Shown here: positions 15,522-23,508 of the stretch, piece by piece
How positions within the stretch are numbered: position 1 is the first letter of the stretch
Layout of the letters: every line of letters begins with the position of its first letter
Assembly (NCBI GenBank): GCA_902470065.1
Contig: CABRFA010000009.1
Location: forward strand, 1-45,004
Direction of reading: 5' to 3'
Length of the DNA stretch: 45,004 nucleotides
Source of the DNA: an uncultured Collinsella sp.
GTDB lineage: Bacteria > Actinomycetota > Coriobacteriia > Coriobacteriales > Coriobacteriaceae
Notes under the pieces: model-generated
Told to the model about the DNA's origin: nothing
What the model saw: the letters and a program-made list of their open reading frames with translations, nothing else
The model's database searches: none
Translations under genes and position numbers: made by a program

Positions 15522-15564
15522 GGCAAAGTCCCGTCCGGGGACGACCTGTTTAGAGGAGGGCTTT

Positions 15565-16755
15565 ATGGCCAAAGAGAAGTTTGAGCGCACTAAGCCGCAT
15601 GTTAACATCGGCACCATTGGTCACGTCGACCACGGCAAGACCACGCTGACCGCCGCCATCACCAAGGTTCTCTCTGAGACCGAGGGCTGCAAGGCTGACT
15701 TCACTGCGTTCGAGAACATCGACAAGGCTCCCGAGGAGCGCGAGCGCGGCATTACGATCTCCGTCTCCCACGTCGAGTACGAGACTGCTGCCCGTCACTA
15801 CGCTCACGTTGACTGCCCGGGCCACGCTGACTACGTCAAGAACATGATCTCCGGTGCTGCTCAGATGGACGGCGCTATCCTGGTCATCGCCGCTACCGAC
15901 GGCCCCATGGCTCAGACCCGCGAGCACATCCTGCTCGCCCGTCAGGTCGGCGTTCCCTACATCGTCGTCTTCCTGAACAAGTGCGACATGGTCGACGATG
16001 ACGAGCTCATCGACCTCGTCGAGATGGAGACCCGTGAGCTCCTCTCCGAGTACGATTTCCCCGGCGACGACATCCCCGTCATCCGTGGCTCCGCTCTGGG
16101 CGCTCTCGAGGGCGACGCCAAGTGGATGGACGCCATTCGCGAGCTCATGAAGGCCGTCGACGAGTACATCCCGACGCCTGCTCGTAACAACGACCTCCCG
16201 TTCCTGATGGCCGTTGAGGACGTTATGACCATCTCCGGCCGTGGTACCGTTGCTACTGGCCGTGTCGAGCGCGGTGAGCTCAAGCTCAACGAGCCCGTCG
16301 AGATCGTCGGCATCAAGGATACCCAGAACACCGTCGTTACCGGTATCGAGATGTTCCGTAAGTCCATGGACTTCTGCGAGGCTGGCGACAACGTCGGTCT
16401 GCTGCTCCGCGGCATCAAGCGCGAGGACATCGAGCGCGGCCAGGTTCTCTGCAAGCCCGGTTCGGTTACCCCGCACACCAAGTTCACCGGCGAGATCTAC
16501 GTTCTGACCAAGGAGGAGGGCGGCCGTCACACCCCGTTCTTCGATGGTTATCGTCCGCAGTTCTACTTCCGTACCACCGACGTTACCGGTACCGTGAAGC
16601 TGCCTGAGGGCACCGAGATGGCTATGCCTGGTGACCACATCACCATCGAGGGCGACCTCATCCACCCGATCGCCATGGAGGAGGGCCTGCGCTTCGCTAT
16701 CCGCGAGGGTGGCCACACCGTCGGTTCGGGCATCGTCTCCACGATCATTGAGTAA
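15565..16755 (+). CDS. tuf: Elongation factor Tu
   Basis: GTPase that delivers aminoacyl-tRNA to the ribosome. 396 aa from ATG 15565 with SD AGAGGAGGG. G1 GHVDHGKT, G2 RGITI, G3 DCPGH, G4 NKCD and G5 SAL are all present; domains II and III follow with GRGTVATGRVERG and the C-terminal GGHTVGSGIVS. The codon use is strongly biased, as for a highly expressed gene. Position after a tRNA-Tyr/Thr cluster is a classic tufB arrangement. A strong terminator follows. Confidence 0.99.
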   Translation: MAKEKFERTKPHVNIGTIGHVDHGKTTLTAAITKVLSETEGCKADFTAFENIDKAPEERERGITISVSHVEYETAARHYAHVDCPGHADYVKNMISGAAQMDGAILVIAATDGPMAQTREHILLARQVGVPYIVVFLNKCDMVDDDELIDLVEMETRELLSEYDFPGDDIPVIRGSALGALEGDAKWMDAIRELMKAVDEYIPTPARNNDLPFLMAVEDVMTISGRGTVATGRVERGELKLNEPVEIVGIKDTQNTVVTGIEMFRKSMDFCEAGDNVGLLLRGIKREDIERGQVLCKPGSVTPHTKFTGEIYVLTKEEGGRHTPFFDGYRPQFYFRTTDVTGTVKLPEGTEMAMPGDHITIEGDLIHPIAMEEGLRFAIREGGHTVGSGIVSTIIE

Positions 16756-16782
16756 ATTAGCTCTTTGATATAGCTGACTTAG

Positions 16783-16817
16783 AGAACCCGGCACTTATAT
16801 GGGTGCCGGGTTCTTTT
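16783..16817 (+). terminator. Intrinsic terminator after tuf
   Basis: Perfect 12-bp stem (16783-16794 with 16803-16814, AGAACCCGGCAC) ending in TTTT. Confidence 0.93.
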
Positions 16818-16959
16818 CTGCAATGGATATTGAGCCGTTGCTGGTGTCGAGAGGATCGATAATGGTCCTGGATGCACCGTCGATTAGCTCTCGATGGCTT
16901 CATTGATGTGTTCCAAATATGAATGGATCCACCGAGAACCAATTGACTCGAGGTTTTCA

Positions 16960-16989
16960 TTGACAGCACTTACGTGGAGCTGATAAAGT
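16960..16989 (+). promoter_or_regulatory. Promoter of rpmG-tRNA-Trp-secE-nusG
   Basis: TTGACA (16960-16965), 18-bp spacer, TAAAGT (16984-16989), in GAGGTTTTCATTGACAGC, nearly identical to the context of the tRNA-Tyr promoter. Confidence 0.75.
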
Positions 16990-17034
16990 AACAACTCGTG
17001 CCCGTACGGGGCGGAAATGAAAGGTTCAGGATAC

Positions 17035-17184
17035 ATGCGTACTCTAGTTACTCTTGCGTGCACTGAGTGCAAGCGCCGCAACTATACGACCACCAAGAAC
17101 AAGTCGACCATGCCTGATCGTATGGAGATCAAGAAGTATTGCCCCTGGTGCCGTCACCACACGCTGCACAAAGAGACTCGCTAG
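17035..17184 (+). CDS. rpmG: 50S ribosomal protein L33 (zinc-binding form)
   Basis: 49 aa. Sequence begins MRTLVTLACTECKRRNY and ends CPWCRHHTLHKETR. The two CxxC pairs (C9/C12 and C36/C39) form the zinc ribbon of the C+ type L33. ATG 17035 is preceded by AAAGG. It sits in the usual actinobacterial place before tRNA-Trp and secE. Confidence 0.96.
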   Translation: MRTLVTLACTECKRRNYTTTKNKSTMPDRMEIKKYCPWCRHHTLHKETR

Positions 17185-17197
17185 TCTCTAGTCACAT

Positions 17198-17273
17198 ACG
17201 CCAGTAGTTCAATTGGTAGAGCATCGGTCTCCAAAACCGAGTGTTGAGGGTTCGAGTCCTTCCTGGCGTGCCA
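17198..17273 (+). tRNA. tRNA-Trp (anticodon CCA)
   Basis: 76 nt with encoded CCA tail. Acceptor ACGCCAG/CTGGCGT; anticodon CCA in CGGTCTCCAAAACCG. It lies 13 bp after rpmG. Confidence 0.97.
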
Positions 17274-17282
17274 GTCATTATT

Positions 17283-17314
17283 CCGTAAGCTCCCACTTGG
17301 GGGCTTACGGTTTA
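17283..17314 (+). terminator. Hairpin between tRNA-Trp and secE
   Basis: 12-bp stem CCGTAAGCTCCC with GGGGGCTTACGG, then TTTACT. The T-tract is short, so it may be a partial terminator or processing signal allowing read-through into secE. Confidence 0.55.
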
Positions 17315-17349
17315 CTCATGTATAAGCGCATTGCGCGGAGGTAACCCAA

Positions 17350-17688
17350 ATGGCCAACAAGAAGAACAAGAAGAAGGCTCAGCAGCCGGCACCTGCCAGC
17401 AAAGCTGCCGCCAACTCCAAGGTTGAGGCCAAGAAGGCCGTTGCCAAGAAGAACGAGAAGGCTGCGAAGTCCAAGAAGAACGAGAAGCCTGGTTTCTTCG
17501 CCCGCACCAAGAAGTATTTCGCTTCGGTCAAGTCCGAGATGAAGCGTGTCACGTGGCCCGATAAGAAGGAGCTCGTGAACTACTCGGTTGTCGTTTGCGC
17601 TTCTCTGATCGTCGTCGGCGTCGTCATCGCTCTGCTCGATGCTGGCTTTGGCGAGGCTCTTGCTCTGTTCTCTGGATTGAGGGGCTAA
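17350..17688 (+). CDS. secE: Preprotein translocase subunit SecE
   Basis: Clamp subunit of the SecYEG channel. 112 aa: a long Lys/Ala-rich cytoplasmic extension (~1-50), then the conserved amphipathic segment FARTKKYFASVKSEMKRVTW with PDKKEL, and one membrane helix (~78-100). SD GGAGGT lies 9 nt before the ATG. nusG follows 3 bp after the stop, the standard pairing. Confidence 0.95.
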   Translation: MANKKNKKKAQQPAPASKAAANSKVEAKKAVAKKNEKAAKSKKNEKPGFFARTKKYFASVKSEMKRVTWPDKKELVNYSVVVCASLIVVGVVIALLDAGFGEALALFSGLRG

Positions 17689-17691
17689 ACC

Positions 17692-18228
17692 ATGTCTAAG
17701 CGTTGGTACGTCGTTCACACTTACTCCGGATACGAGAACCGCGTAAAGTCCGATCTCGAGCATCGTATCGAGACCATGGGCATGCAGGACCGTATCTTTG
17801 ATATCGAGATTCCTATGGAGCGCGTCACCGAGATCAAAGAGGGTGGCAAGCGCGAGACCAAGGATTCCAAGATCTTCCCGGGTTATGTCTTGGTCCGCAT
17901 GGAGATGGATGACGATGCTTGGACGTGTGTTCGCAACACGCCCGGCGTCACCGGTTTCCTGGGCGGCAACGGTAAGCCCGCACCGCTTTCCCGCGATGAG
18001 TACAATAAGATGACTCGTCGTACCGGTAAGGGCGATTCGCCCAAGCGCACCTCGGTTGATATTCAGGTCGGCACGTCCGTCCGCGTCACCGATGGCCCGC
18101 TTACCGACTTTGATGGCAAGGTCTCCGAGGTTAACACCGAGGCTGGCAAGCTCAAGGTCACGCTGATGATCTTTGGCCGCGAGACGCCGGTCGAGCTCGA
18201 CTTTAACCAGGTCGCTGTCATCGCTTAA
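17692..18228 (+). CDS. nusG: Transcription termination/antitermination factor NusG
   Basis: RNA polymerase factor linking transcription to translation and Rho. 178 aa. The NGN domain begins RWYVVHTYSGYENRV and includes FPGYVLVRMEMDD; a short linker with a KRTS stretch precedes the C-terminal KOW domain (VRVTDGPLTDFDGKVSEV). It has a normal length, without the acidic N-terminal extension seen in some actinobacteria. Confidence 0.97.
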   Translation: MSKRWYVVHTYSGYENRVKSDLEHRIETMGMQDRIFDIEIPMERVTEIKEGGKRETKDSKIFPGYVLVRMEMDDDAWTCVRNTPGVTGFLGGNGKPAPLSRDEYNKMTRRTGKGDSPKRTSVDIQVGTSVRVTDGPLTDFDGKVSEVNTEAGKLKVTLMIFGRETPVELDFNQVAVIA

Positions 18229-18348
18229 GTTTTCGTCCGTTCGCGCGAGCGTGCTTCTTCTGTGACTGCTCATCTCAGGAGTGCTTCTAACACGTGCGTG
18301 CTTACGATATAGCAAGTACTTCACACTCGTGATTCGAAAGGAATGACC

Positions 18349-18777
18349 ATGGCTGAGAAGAAGGTTGCCAACGTCATTAAGCTCCAGATTCCTGCTGGTG
18401 CAGCAAACCCCGCTCCTCCCGTCGGCCCCGCCCTGGGCGCTGCTGGCGTGAACATCATGCAGTTCTGCCAGGCCTTTAACGCCGAGACGCAGGACAAGAA
18501 GGGTGACATCATCCCCGTTGAGATCTCTGTCTACGAGGATAAGTCCTTCTCCTTCATCACCAAGACCCCGCCGGCGGCTCACCTCATCAAGAAGGAGCTG
18601 AACCTCAAGTCTGGTTCCGCTAAGCCCCAGGCCGACAAGGTTGGTCAGCTCTCCCAGGAGCAGCTCACCAAGATCGCCGAGATCAAGATGCCGGACCTCA
18701 ATGCTAACGACATTGACGCCGCCAAGAAGATCATCGCCGGTACCGCCCGTTCCATGGGCGTCACCATCGCTGAGTAG
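18349..18777 (+). CDS. rplK: 50S ribosomal protein L11
   Basis: GTPase-centre protein. 142 aa from ATG 18349; an ATG six bases earlier is only one base from the GAAAGG Shine-Dalgarno and is unlikely. The N-terminal domain has LQIPAGAANPAPPVGPALG; the rRNA-binding C-terminal domain ends GTARSMGVTIAE. The 120 bp between nusG and rplK contains imperfect repeats (GTGCTTCT, CGTGCTTAC) but no clear promoter. Confidence 0.98.
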   Translation: MAEKKVANVIKLQIPAGAANPAPPVGPALGAAGVNIMQFCQAFNAETQDKKGDIIPVEISVYEDKSFSFITKTPPAAHLIKKELNLKSGSAKPQADKVGQLSQEQLTKIAEIKMPDLNANDIDAAKKIIAGTARSMGVTIAE

Positions 18778-18793
18778 CGATTTCTTATGGTAA

Positions 18794-18850
18794 CGACGGG
18801 TGCTCCGACCGGGGCGCCCGTTAAATGTGTGCAATAGGGCACACGATACG
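18794..18850 (+). promoter_or_regulatory. Two hairpins between rplK and rplA, possible L1 control site
   Basis: A 10-bp GC-rich hairpin (CGGGTGCTCC with GGGGCGCCCG) and a smaller GTGTGC/GCACAC hairpin, followed by GATGTGGGAGGG. L1 commonly represses its operon by binding mRNA in this area. The match to an L1 site is only suggestive. Confidence 0.35.
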
Positions 18851-18894
18851 ATGTGGGAGGGCTCACGCCCGTTTAACCACAGGAGGTAATGCAC

Positions 18895-19602
18895 ATGGCT
18901 AAGCATGGTAAGAGCTATAACGCCGCTGCCGAGAAGATCGACCGCGCCACGCTCTACACCCCCCTTCAGGCTGCCAAGCTCATTAAGGAGCTCGACACCG
19001 CCAAGTTCGACGAGACCGTCGAGGCCCACTTCCGTCTGGGCATCGATACTCGTAAGGCTGACCAGAACATCCGTGGTTCCATCTCCCTGCCCCACGGCAC
19101 CGGCAAGACCGTTCGTGTTGCCGTCTTCGCCGAGGGCGAGAAGGCCCGCGAGGCTGAGGCTGCCGGCGCCGACATCATCGGTTCCGACGAGCTCGTCGCC
19201 CAGATTCAGAAGGGCGAGATCAACTTCGACGCCGCTATCGCTACGCCGAACATGATGGCCAAGGTTGGCCGCATCGGTAAGATCCTTGGTCCCCGTGGCC
19301 TCATGCCGAACCCCAAGCTCGGCACCGTGACCATGGACGTCGCCAAGATGGTCTCCGAGCTCAAGGCTGGCCGCGTTGAGTACCGCGCCGACCGCTACGG
19401 CATCTGCCACGTGCCCCTGGGCAAGAAGTCCTTCTCTGAGCAGCAGCTCGTCGAGAACTACGCTGCCCTGTACACCGAGATCCTGCGCGTCAAGCCCTCT
19501 TCTGCTAAGGGCAAGTACGTCAAGTCCATCTCCGTGTCTTCCACCATGGGCCCTGGCGTCAAGGTCGATCCCGCTGTCCAGCGTGACTTCCTGGCTGAGT
19601 AA
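18895..19602 (+). CDS. rplA: 50S ribosomal protein L1
   Basis: L1-stalk protein and frequent translational repressor. 235 aa from ATG 18895, 8 nt after SD AGGAGG (an ATG six bases earlier is too close). Signatures include KFDETVEAHFRLGID, and IGKILGPRGLMPNPKLGTV in the central domain. It is the last gene of the unit: a strong terminator follows and rplJ/rplL are not downstream. Confidence 0.98.
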   Translation: MAKHGKSYNAAAEKIDRATLYTPLQAAKLIKELDTAKFDETVEAHFRLGIDTRKADQNIRGSISLPHGTGKTVRVAVFAEGEKAREAEAAGADIIGSDELVAQIQKGEINFDAAIATPNMMAKVGRIGKILGPRGLMPNPKLGTVTMDVAKMVSELKAGRVEYRADRYGICHVPLGKKSFSEQQLVENYAALYTEILRVKPSSAKGKYVKSISVSSTMGPGVKVDPAVQRDFLAE

Positions 19603-19642
19603 CTGCTAGTTACTGCCTGAGCAAAGCAAGCATTGCTAAAGA

Positions 19643-19676
19643 AACCCGGTTCTGCCTTGTGCAGGACCGGGTTCTT
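19643..19676 (+). terminator. Intrinsic terminator after rplA
   Basis: 13-bp stem (19643-19655 with 19661-19673, one G-U), CTTGT loop, then CTTGCT. Confidence 0.85.
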
Positions 19677-19687
19677 GCTATCGCGTC

Positions 19688-19728
19688 AAAACCACCACAA
19701 AGGGGACAGCGTCCCCTTTGAGGTGGTT
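19688..19728 (-). terminator. TGTCCC-type hairpin terminator of the phosphoesterase gene
   Basis: Interrupted stem AACCACC-A-CAAAGGGGAC with GTCCCCTTTG-A-GGTGGTT (19690-19728), with TTTT on the minus strand. The arm runs into the stop codon of the minus-strand gene. It is the first of four related hairpins (others at 22407, 23454 and 23509). Confidence 0.75.
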
Positions 19729-20437
19729 ACCAGGGTGTTCTGGCGGTAGAGGACTCAATGGCCTCGTGGCGCTTGAGCTCGCGGCGCATGGTTTGCGAGT
19801 TGAGCCAGGCTGCCTGCCAGCCACGGATGGGGTAGCGCGTCTGGTCGAGCTCAAACTGCGTATAGCCGCAGGCGTTGATGATCGTCGTTCCACACACATG
19901 CTGCCGCTCACGCTGAAAATCGTAACCGTAGCTTTGGTGTACATGCCCATGCACCATGTAGTCGGCTCCCCAGGACTCAAGCGCCGTGTTAAAGCACTCA
20001 AACCCTCGATGCGGTAGATCGTCCAGATCACCCATACCGGCGGCGGGCGCATGGGTAAGCAGAATGTCGCACCCGCCGACCATCCTAACCTTACGCGACA
20101 GCTTACGCATACGCTTGGACATCTCGCGTTCGGTGTACATGTTGGCGCCGTCGCGATAACGCATGGACCCGCCAAGGCCCGCAATGCGAATCCCTCGGTA
20201 CGTGTACACGCTGTCTTCTACGCAGATACATCCGCCCGGTGCATGACGTGCGTAGCGGTCATCGTGATTGCCACGCACGTAGATGAGCGGTTTGTTGATG
20301 ACCGTAACCAAAAACTCAAGATAGTCCGGGTCCAGATCGCCGGCGGACAAAATCAGGTCGACGCCCTCAAAGCGTTCCTTGCGAAAGCACTCCCAAAGGC
20401 ATCGTTCTTCGGTATCGGCTATGGCAAGGATTTTCAT
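19727..20437 (-). CDS. Metallophosphoesterase (calcineurin-like), lacking the first His
   Basis: 236-aa cytoplasmic phosphoesterase-fold protein. Motifs in order: IADTEER (D8; the family's DxH has Glu10 instead of His), SAGDLD (D34), GNHD (57-59), LTHAP (H129) and HGHVH. So four of five metal-site blocks are intact and the first is altered; one metal site may differ. Its ATG overlaps the stop of the upstream BMP-like gene in an ATGA, implying coupled translation and a shared process. Substrate is unknown; YfcE-type phosphodiesterases and nucleotide phosphatases are possible. Confidence 0.8.
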   Translation of the reverse strand: MKILAIADTEERCLWECFRKERFEGVDLILSAGDLDPDYLEFLVTVINKPLIYVRGNHDDRYARHAPGGCICVEDSVYTYRGIRIAGLGGSMRYRDGANMYTEREMSKRMRKLSRKVRMVGGCDILLTHAPAAGMGDLDDLPHRGFECFNTALESWGADYMVHGHVHQSYGYDFQRERQHVCGTTIINACGYTQFELDQTRYPIRGWQAAWLNSQTMRRELKRHEAIESSTARTPW

Positions 20438-22350
20438 AGGGCAGGGACTTTCGGCTCATCGTCGAGCTGCGGAATGGTGCCTACCACGTTATCCGCCAGC
20501 CAATTCATCTCGACAATCTGCGTGCTCGGCAGCGGAGGGAAGCCTTCGATCTGTACCACGCCGTTCTGACTGTGGAGCTCGCCGCCAAAGGGGTTGATGG
20601 ATCTCTCGACAATGCCGTTGCGGAGCAACTGCACGAGTTTGCGCGTCTGGTAGGGTAGGCCCGGAGCGTAACGGATGTCGATAACGCCGGAGCTCATGCC
20701 GTACCAGTAGTTGACGGCGCGCACTTGGCTGTCATCGCTGGTCTCGTCCCACGTGCCGTGCAGAAGGCTGCGAACGATGAGCTCGTAGTAACGGCCCCAG
20801 TTCCATACCGGCATGGCGATGCCGGAAACCTTGCCATCGACCAGGCGGTGGAGTCCGTAAGCCGTAGGGTCTTCGAGCGACTTTGACATGTCAGCGCCGG
20901 TCATGACGCTCACGCCTTCGCGGCACATGGCCTCGGCAAGACCGCCGGCGGGCACATCGCCCCAGGTGAGGATAATTTGCGCGCGGGGGTCGAGCAGCGA
21001 GGCGCCGATGGCAAAGGCATTGATCTCGCTGAGCGCGCCGGATGCGAAGACCGACGCGTGGTAGCCGATGCGATGGTTGTCCGCCATGCTGGCGGCAAGG
21101 GCGCCCAGGAGGAACTTGGCCTCGTACATCTTGCCAAAGTACGAACGGACGCTTTGGTGGGGAAGGCCGATAGAGCAGTTAAGGAACCGAACCTGGGGAT
21201 ACTCAACGGCAGCTCTGAGCGTGTATTCCATCAGGCGGTGCGAGGTCGAGAAGATGACGTTGTCTCCATGTTTGACAGCCGTTTCCACGGCGGCGTAGAA
21301 CACGTCCGGATCGTGACAGTCCTCGAACGCCTCGGTGCGCACGATGCCGTCAAAGTGCTCATCGAGATACTGACGCCCTTGGTCGTGCAGACTGTCCCAG
21401 CTCGACGCCGCACAGGGGAACTCATGGATAAAGGCGATACGCAGGGGGTTGGCCGCCGAATAGACAGTCTTGCCCATAAAGAAGTTGAGCACGCCAGAGG
21501 TGGACTTGGCGGGCGACTCCTCCTCATCGACGCTCGGCGCTTCGACAAGATCGACCTTGTCCTCGTCATTTTTGCCGGCAATGACCAGCTCGCGCCAAAT
21601 CTTGCACAGGCGGTTTACGACGATATCCGTCGGCGTATCCAGCAGGCGGTCCTGGTTGTACACATTGAGGTAGACGAGCATGGCGTCGGCGGGCGTAATG
21701 TCCAGGTGGTCGCCGCCTGCGCGAAGGTAGGCGCGCTTAAAGAGCAGGAAGGTGTGGCGCAGGTAGTCGACCTTTTTCTGCGGCCATTTTTCGATAAGGT
21801 TCTGACCGAGCATCTTGGCGAGCGTCTCGTAGCTTCCCTCACGCGAGAACTCGATCTCGTATAGGGGGCAGACGCGCCAAAACGCGCAGAACTCGCCGTA
21901 CAGGCGGCTTTCGACGGAATCCCATTTGCCGGGGTAGAGACGGGTGACCTTGGCCGAAACCGTCGGGGCGTCCAGGAATTTGAGGACACTGACGCGTTTG
22001 TTGCCTTCCTGGACATAGAACCGATGCATGAACTCGGTGACGATGATGGGGTCGCGATAGCCCTCGGTTACCTGGATATCGTAGAGGTTGGACCACTTGC
22101 GGGCGAACTCGGTGTTAAACGGCAGCAGGGGCATAAAGTTGCATGAAAAGGCGGACTGACGGCCTTTGGTGACCGTGCCGACGACCATTTCGAGCGGAAT
22201 ATCCCGCAGGCCGACGCTCACTCGCTGACCTAAGGGGAGCTGAGCAACCAAGCTATCGAGGTCCGTAAGGTATGGATGCTCGCTTTGGCTAATGGCGCGA
22301 CGGCGTCCCTGCTCGCCGCGCTTGCGTGCTTGACGATAGGCCTCTTCCAT
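20434..22350 (-). CDS. Cytoplasmic BMP-family protein with ParB-like N-terminal region
   Basis: 638 aa without signal peptide or lipobox. The N-terminal third has FYVQEGNKRVSVLKF (~111-125), resembling the ParB/sulfiredoxin-type nucleotide pocket (G-N-x-R). From ~300 (PLRIAFIHEFP) the protein has the two-lobed fold of BMP/PnrA purine-nucleoside-binding lipoproteins, with YFGKMYEAKFLLGALAASM and ILTWGDVPAGG. BMP proteins normally sit outside the membrane feeding an ABC importer; no such genes are adjacent, so this one probably senses a ligand inside the cell. It forms a two-gene operon with the phosphoesterase. The role is unknown; nucleoside or nucleotide sensing is inferred. Confidence 0.7.
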   Translation of the reverse strand: MEEAYRQARKRGEQGRRRAISQSEHPYLTDLDSLVAQLPLGQRVSVGLRDIPLEMVVGTVTKGRQSAFSCNFMPLLPFNTEFARKWSNLYDIQVTEGYRDPIIVTEFMHRFYVQEGNKRVSVLKFLDAPTVSAKVTRLYPGKWDSVESRLYGEFCAFWRVCPLYEIEFSREGSYETLAKMLGQNLIEKWPQKKVDYLRHTFLLFKRAYLRAGGDHLDITPADAMLVYLNVYNQDRLLDTPTDIVVNRLCKIWRELVIAGKNDEDKVDLVEAPSVDEEESPAKSTSGVLNFFMGKTVYSAANPLRIAFIHEFPCAASSWDSLHDQGRQYLDEHFDGIVRTEAFEDCHDPDVFYAAVETAVKHGDNVIFSTSHRLMEYTLRAAVEYPQVRFLNCSIGLPHQSVRSYFGKMYEAKFLLGALAASMADNHRIGYHASVFASGALSEINAFAIGASLLDPRAQIILTWGDVPAGGLAEAMCREGVSVMTGADMSKSLEDPTAYGLHRLVDGKVSGIAMPVWNWGRYYELIVRSLLHGTWDETSDDSQVRAVNYWYGMSSGVIDIRYAPGLPYQTRKLVQLLRNGIVERSINPFGGELHSQNGVVQIEGFPPLPSTQIVEMNWLADNVVGTIPQLDDEPKVPAL

Positions 22351-22406
22351 GGTGTCTACTCCCTTAGTCGTTTAAACAACTATATGAACCATGGTACCAC
22401 GAATGA

Positions 22407-22445
22407 AAACCACTACAAAGATGCCTGTCCCCTTTGCGGTGGTTT
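22407..22445 (-). terminator. TGTCCC-type hairpin terminator of mscS
   Basis: Stem 22407-22420 with 22432-22445 (two imperfect positions), loop ATGCCTGTCCC, TTTT after it on the minus strand. It runs into the mscS stop codon. Confidence 0.7.
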
Positions 22446-23211
22446 AGGCGATGATGGGGGCGATGGCGCGGATGCAGGCGTCGGCTGCCGTGAAAGTAGT
22501 GCTGTCGTCGCTGACGATAAAGATGATCTTTCCTTTGATGCCAAAGTCGCCGATTTCGCTAAAGAGTACGTAGGGCTCCTTGTCAAAGCCCGAGATGGGC
22601 GAGACGGCCGTTTTGGTTGCGCTCGTGAGCTCGTCTGCCAGCACGTCAAGGGAGGCCCACTTAGACGTGTCCTTTACGGCAACGGGCACGGCCACGCGCC
22701 CAAAGGGCATCAAATGCACGAGCGTGTTCTTGGAGATGTTGGAATTGGGCACAATGATGGTCTGTCCACAGGCATCCTCAATCGTCGTATGACGCCAAGT
22801 GATGTCTTGGACAACGCCGGATACGCCGCCGACCTCGATATTGTCGCCGGGTTTGATGATGCCCATAAAGGTCACCTGCATGCCACCGATAAGGTTTGAC
22901 AGCGTGTCCTGAAAGCCGAGCGAGATGGCGATGCCGCCGACGCCAAGAGCGGCGACGAGGGCGTTTGCATTAATGCCAAAACAGTTGTCGAGGATAAAGC
23001 TGCCGCCAATCATCCAGATGACGGCGCGCGCGATGTTGATGAAGATACTCGATGCCGGAAGCGGGTTATCGTCTCGGTTAAGCAGATGGTTCAGGGTCTT
23101 GGATACGACCTTGGCGGCGACGGCGGTGCCTATCGCCAAGATGACGGCCCAGATGATGTTGTGGACCCACCGTTGCTCAAAGAAATGAAGAATCGGCTCA
23201 AACAATTCCAT
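22444..23211 (-). CDS. mscS: Small-conductance mechanosensitive channel (MscS family)
   Basis: Membrane-tension-gated channel releasing solutes on osmotic downshock. 255 aa: three N-terminal membrane helices (~15-40, 55-75, 82-110), the pore-lining TM3 with Gly/Ala pattern (ALVAALGVGGIAISLGFQD), then the beta domain with KPGDNIEVGGVSGVVQDITWR and the signature IIVPNSNISKN, and an alpha/beta cytoplasmic vestibule. SD AAGGAGG lies 13 nt before the ATG. It is shorter than many MscS proteins, with a minimal C terminus. Confidence 0.93.
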   Translation of the reverse strand: MELFEPILHFFEQRWVHNIIWAVILAIGTAVAAKVVSKTLNHLLNRDDNPLPASSIFINIARAVIWMIGGSFILDNCFGINANALVAALGVGGIAISLGFQDTLSNLIGGMQVTFMGIIKPGDNIEVGGVSGVVQDITWRHTTIEDACGQTIIVPNSNISKNTLVHLMPFGRVAVPVAVKDTSKWASLDVLADELTSATKTAVSPISGFDKEPYVLFSEIGDFGIKGKIIFIVSDDSTTFTAADACIRAIAPIIA

Positions 23212-23453
23212 GTAGGGAAAACCTCCTTATGATCGTCCAACCATGATACCCACCAAGAAGCCCGTCCGATCACATCGGACGGGCCGATAACTTGAGATGG
23301 GGTGGCCGCGGTGGCGTAAGCTGGGGCGCCGGCGAGCACGCCGGCAAGGAGTGCGGCGGTCAAGGCGAGACGGGGAAGAGAGCTTCTCGTGGCAGTTTCC
23401 TTAGTCCTTAACCAGTAGTTCCTGCTGACGCTGGATTATCGACATAATATGCG
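23212..23453 (-). other. Intergenic region with hairpin and orphan signal-peptide-like frame
   Basis: A near-perfect hairpin GCCCGTCCGAT/ATCGGACGGGC lies at ~23260-23286. On the minus strand, 23400-23310 reads TATRSSLPRLALTAALLAGV and continues LAGAPAYATAA, a textbook signal peptide with an AxA site. However, no ATG, GTG or SD precedes it, and an upstream in-frame TAA closes it. The frame ends soon after. It is either a decayed secreted-protein gene or chance. Confidence 0.4.
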
Positions 23454-23493
23454 AAAACCGCCGCAAGGGCCTCTGTCCCTTTGCGGCGGTTTT
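23454..23493 (-). terminator. TGTCCC-type hairpin, copy 3
   Basis: Perfect AAAACCGCCGCAA/TTGCGGCGGTTTT stem (23454-23493), loop containing CTCTGTCCC, with TTTTCGC on the minus strand. It lies 15 bp from copy 4, giving a tandem terminator after the ABC operon. Confidence 0.7.
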
Positions 23494-23508
23494 GGCGTTT
23501 GCGCAGAT

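Noticed and set aside
17305..19410. 701-aa open frame antisense to secE-nusG-rplK-rplA
   Set aside because: It covers four well-recognised genes and their spacers; repetitive Leu/Gly/Asp composition is typical of a GC-rich shadow.
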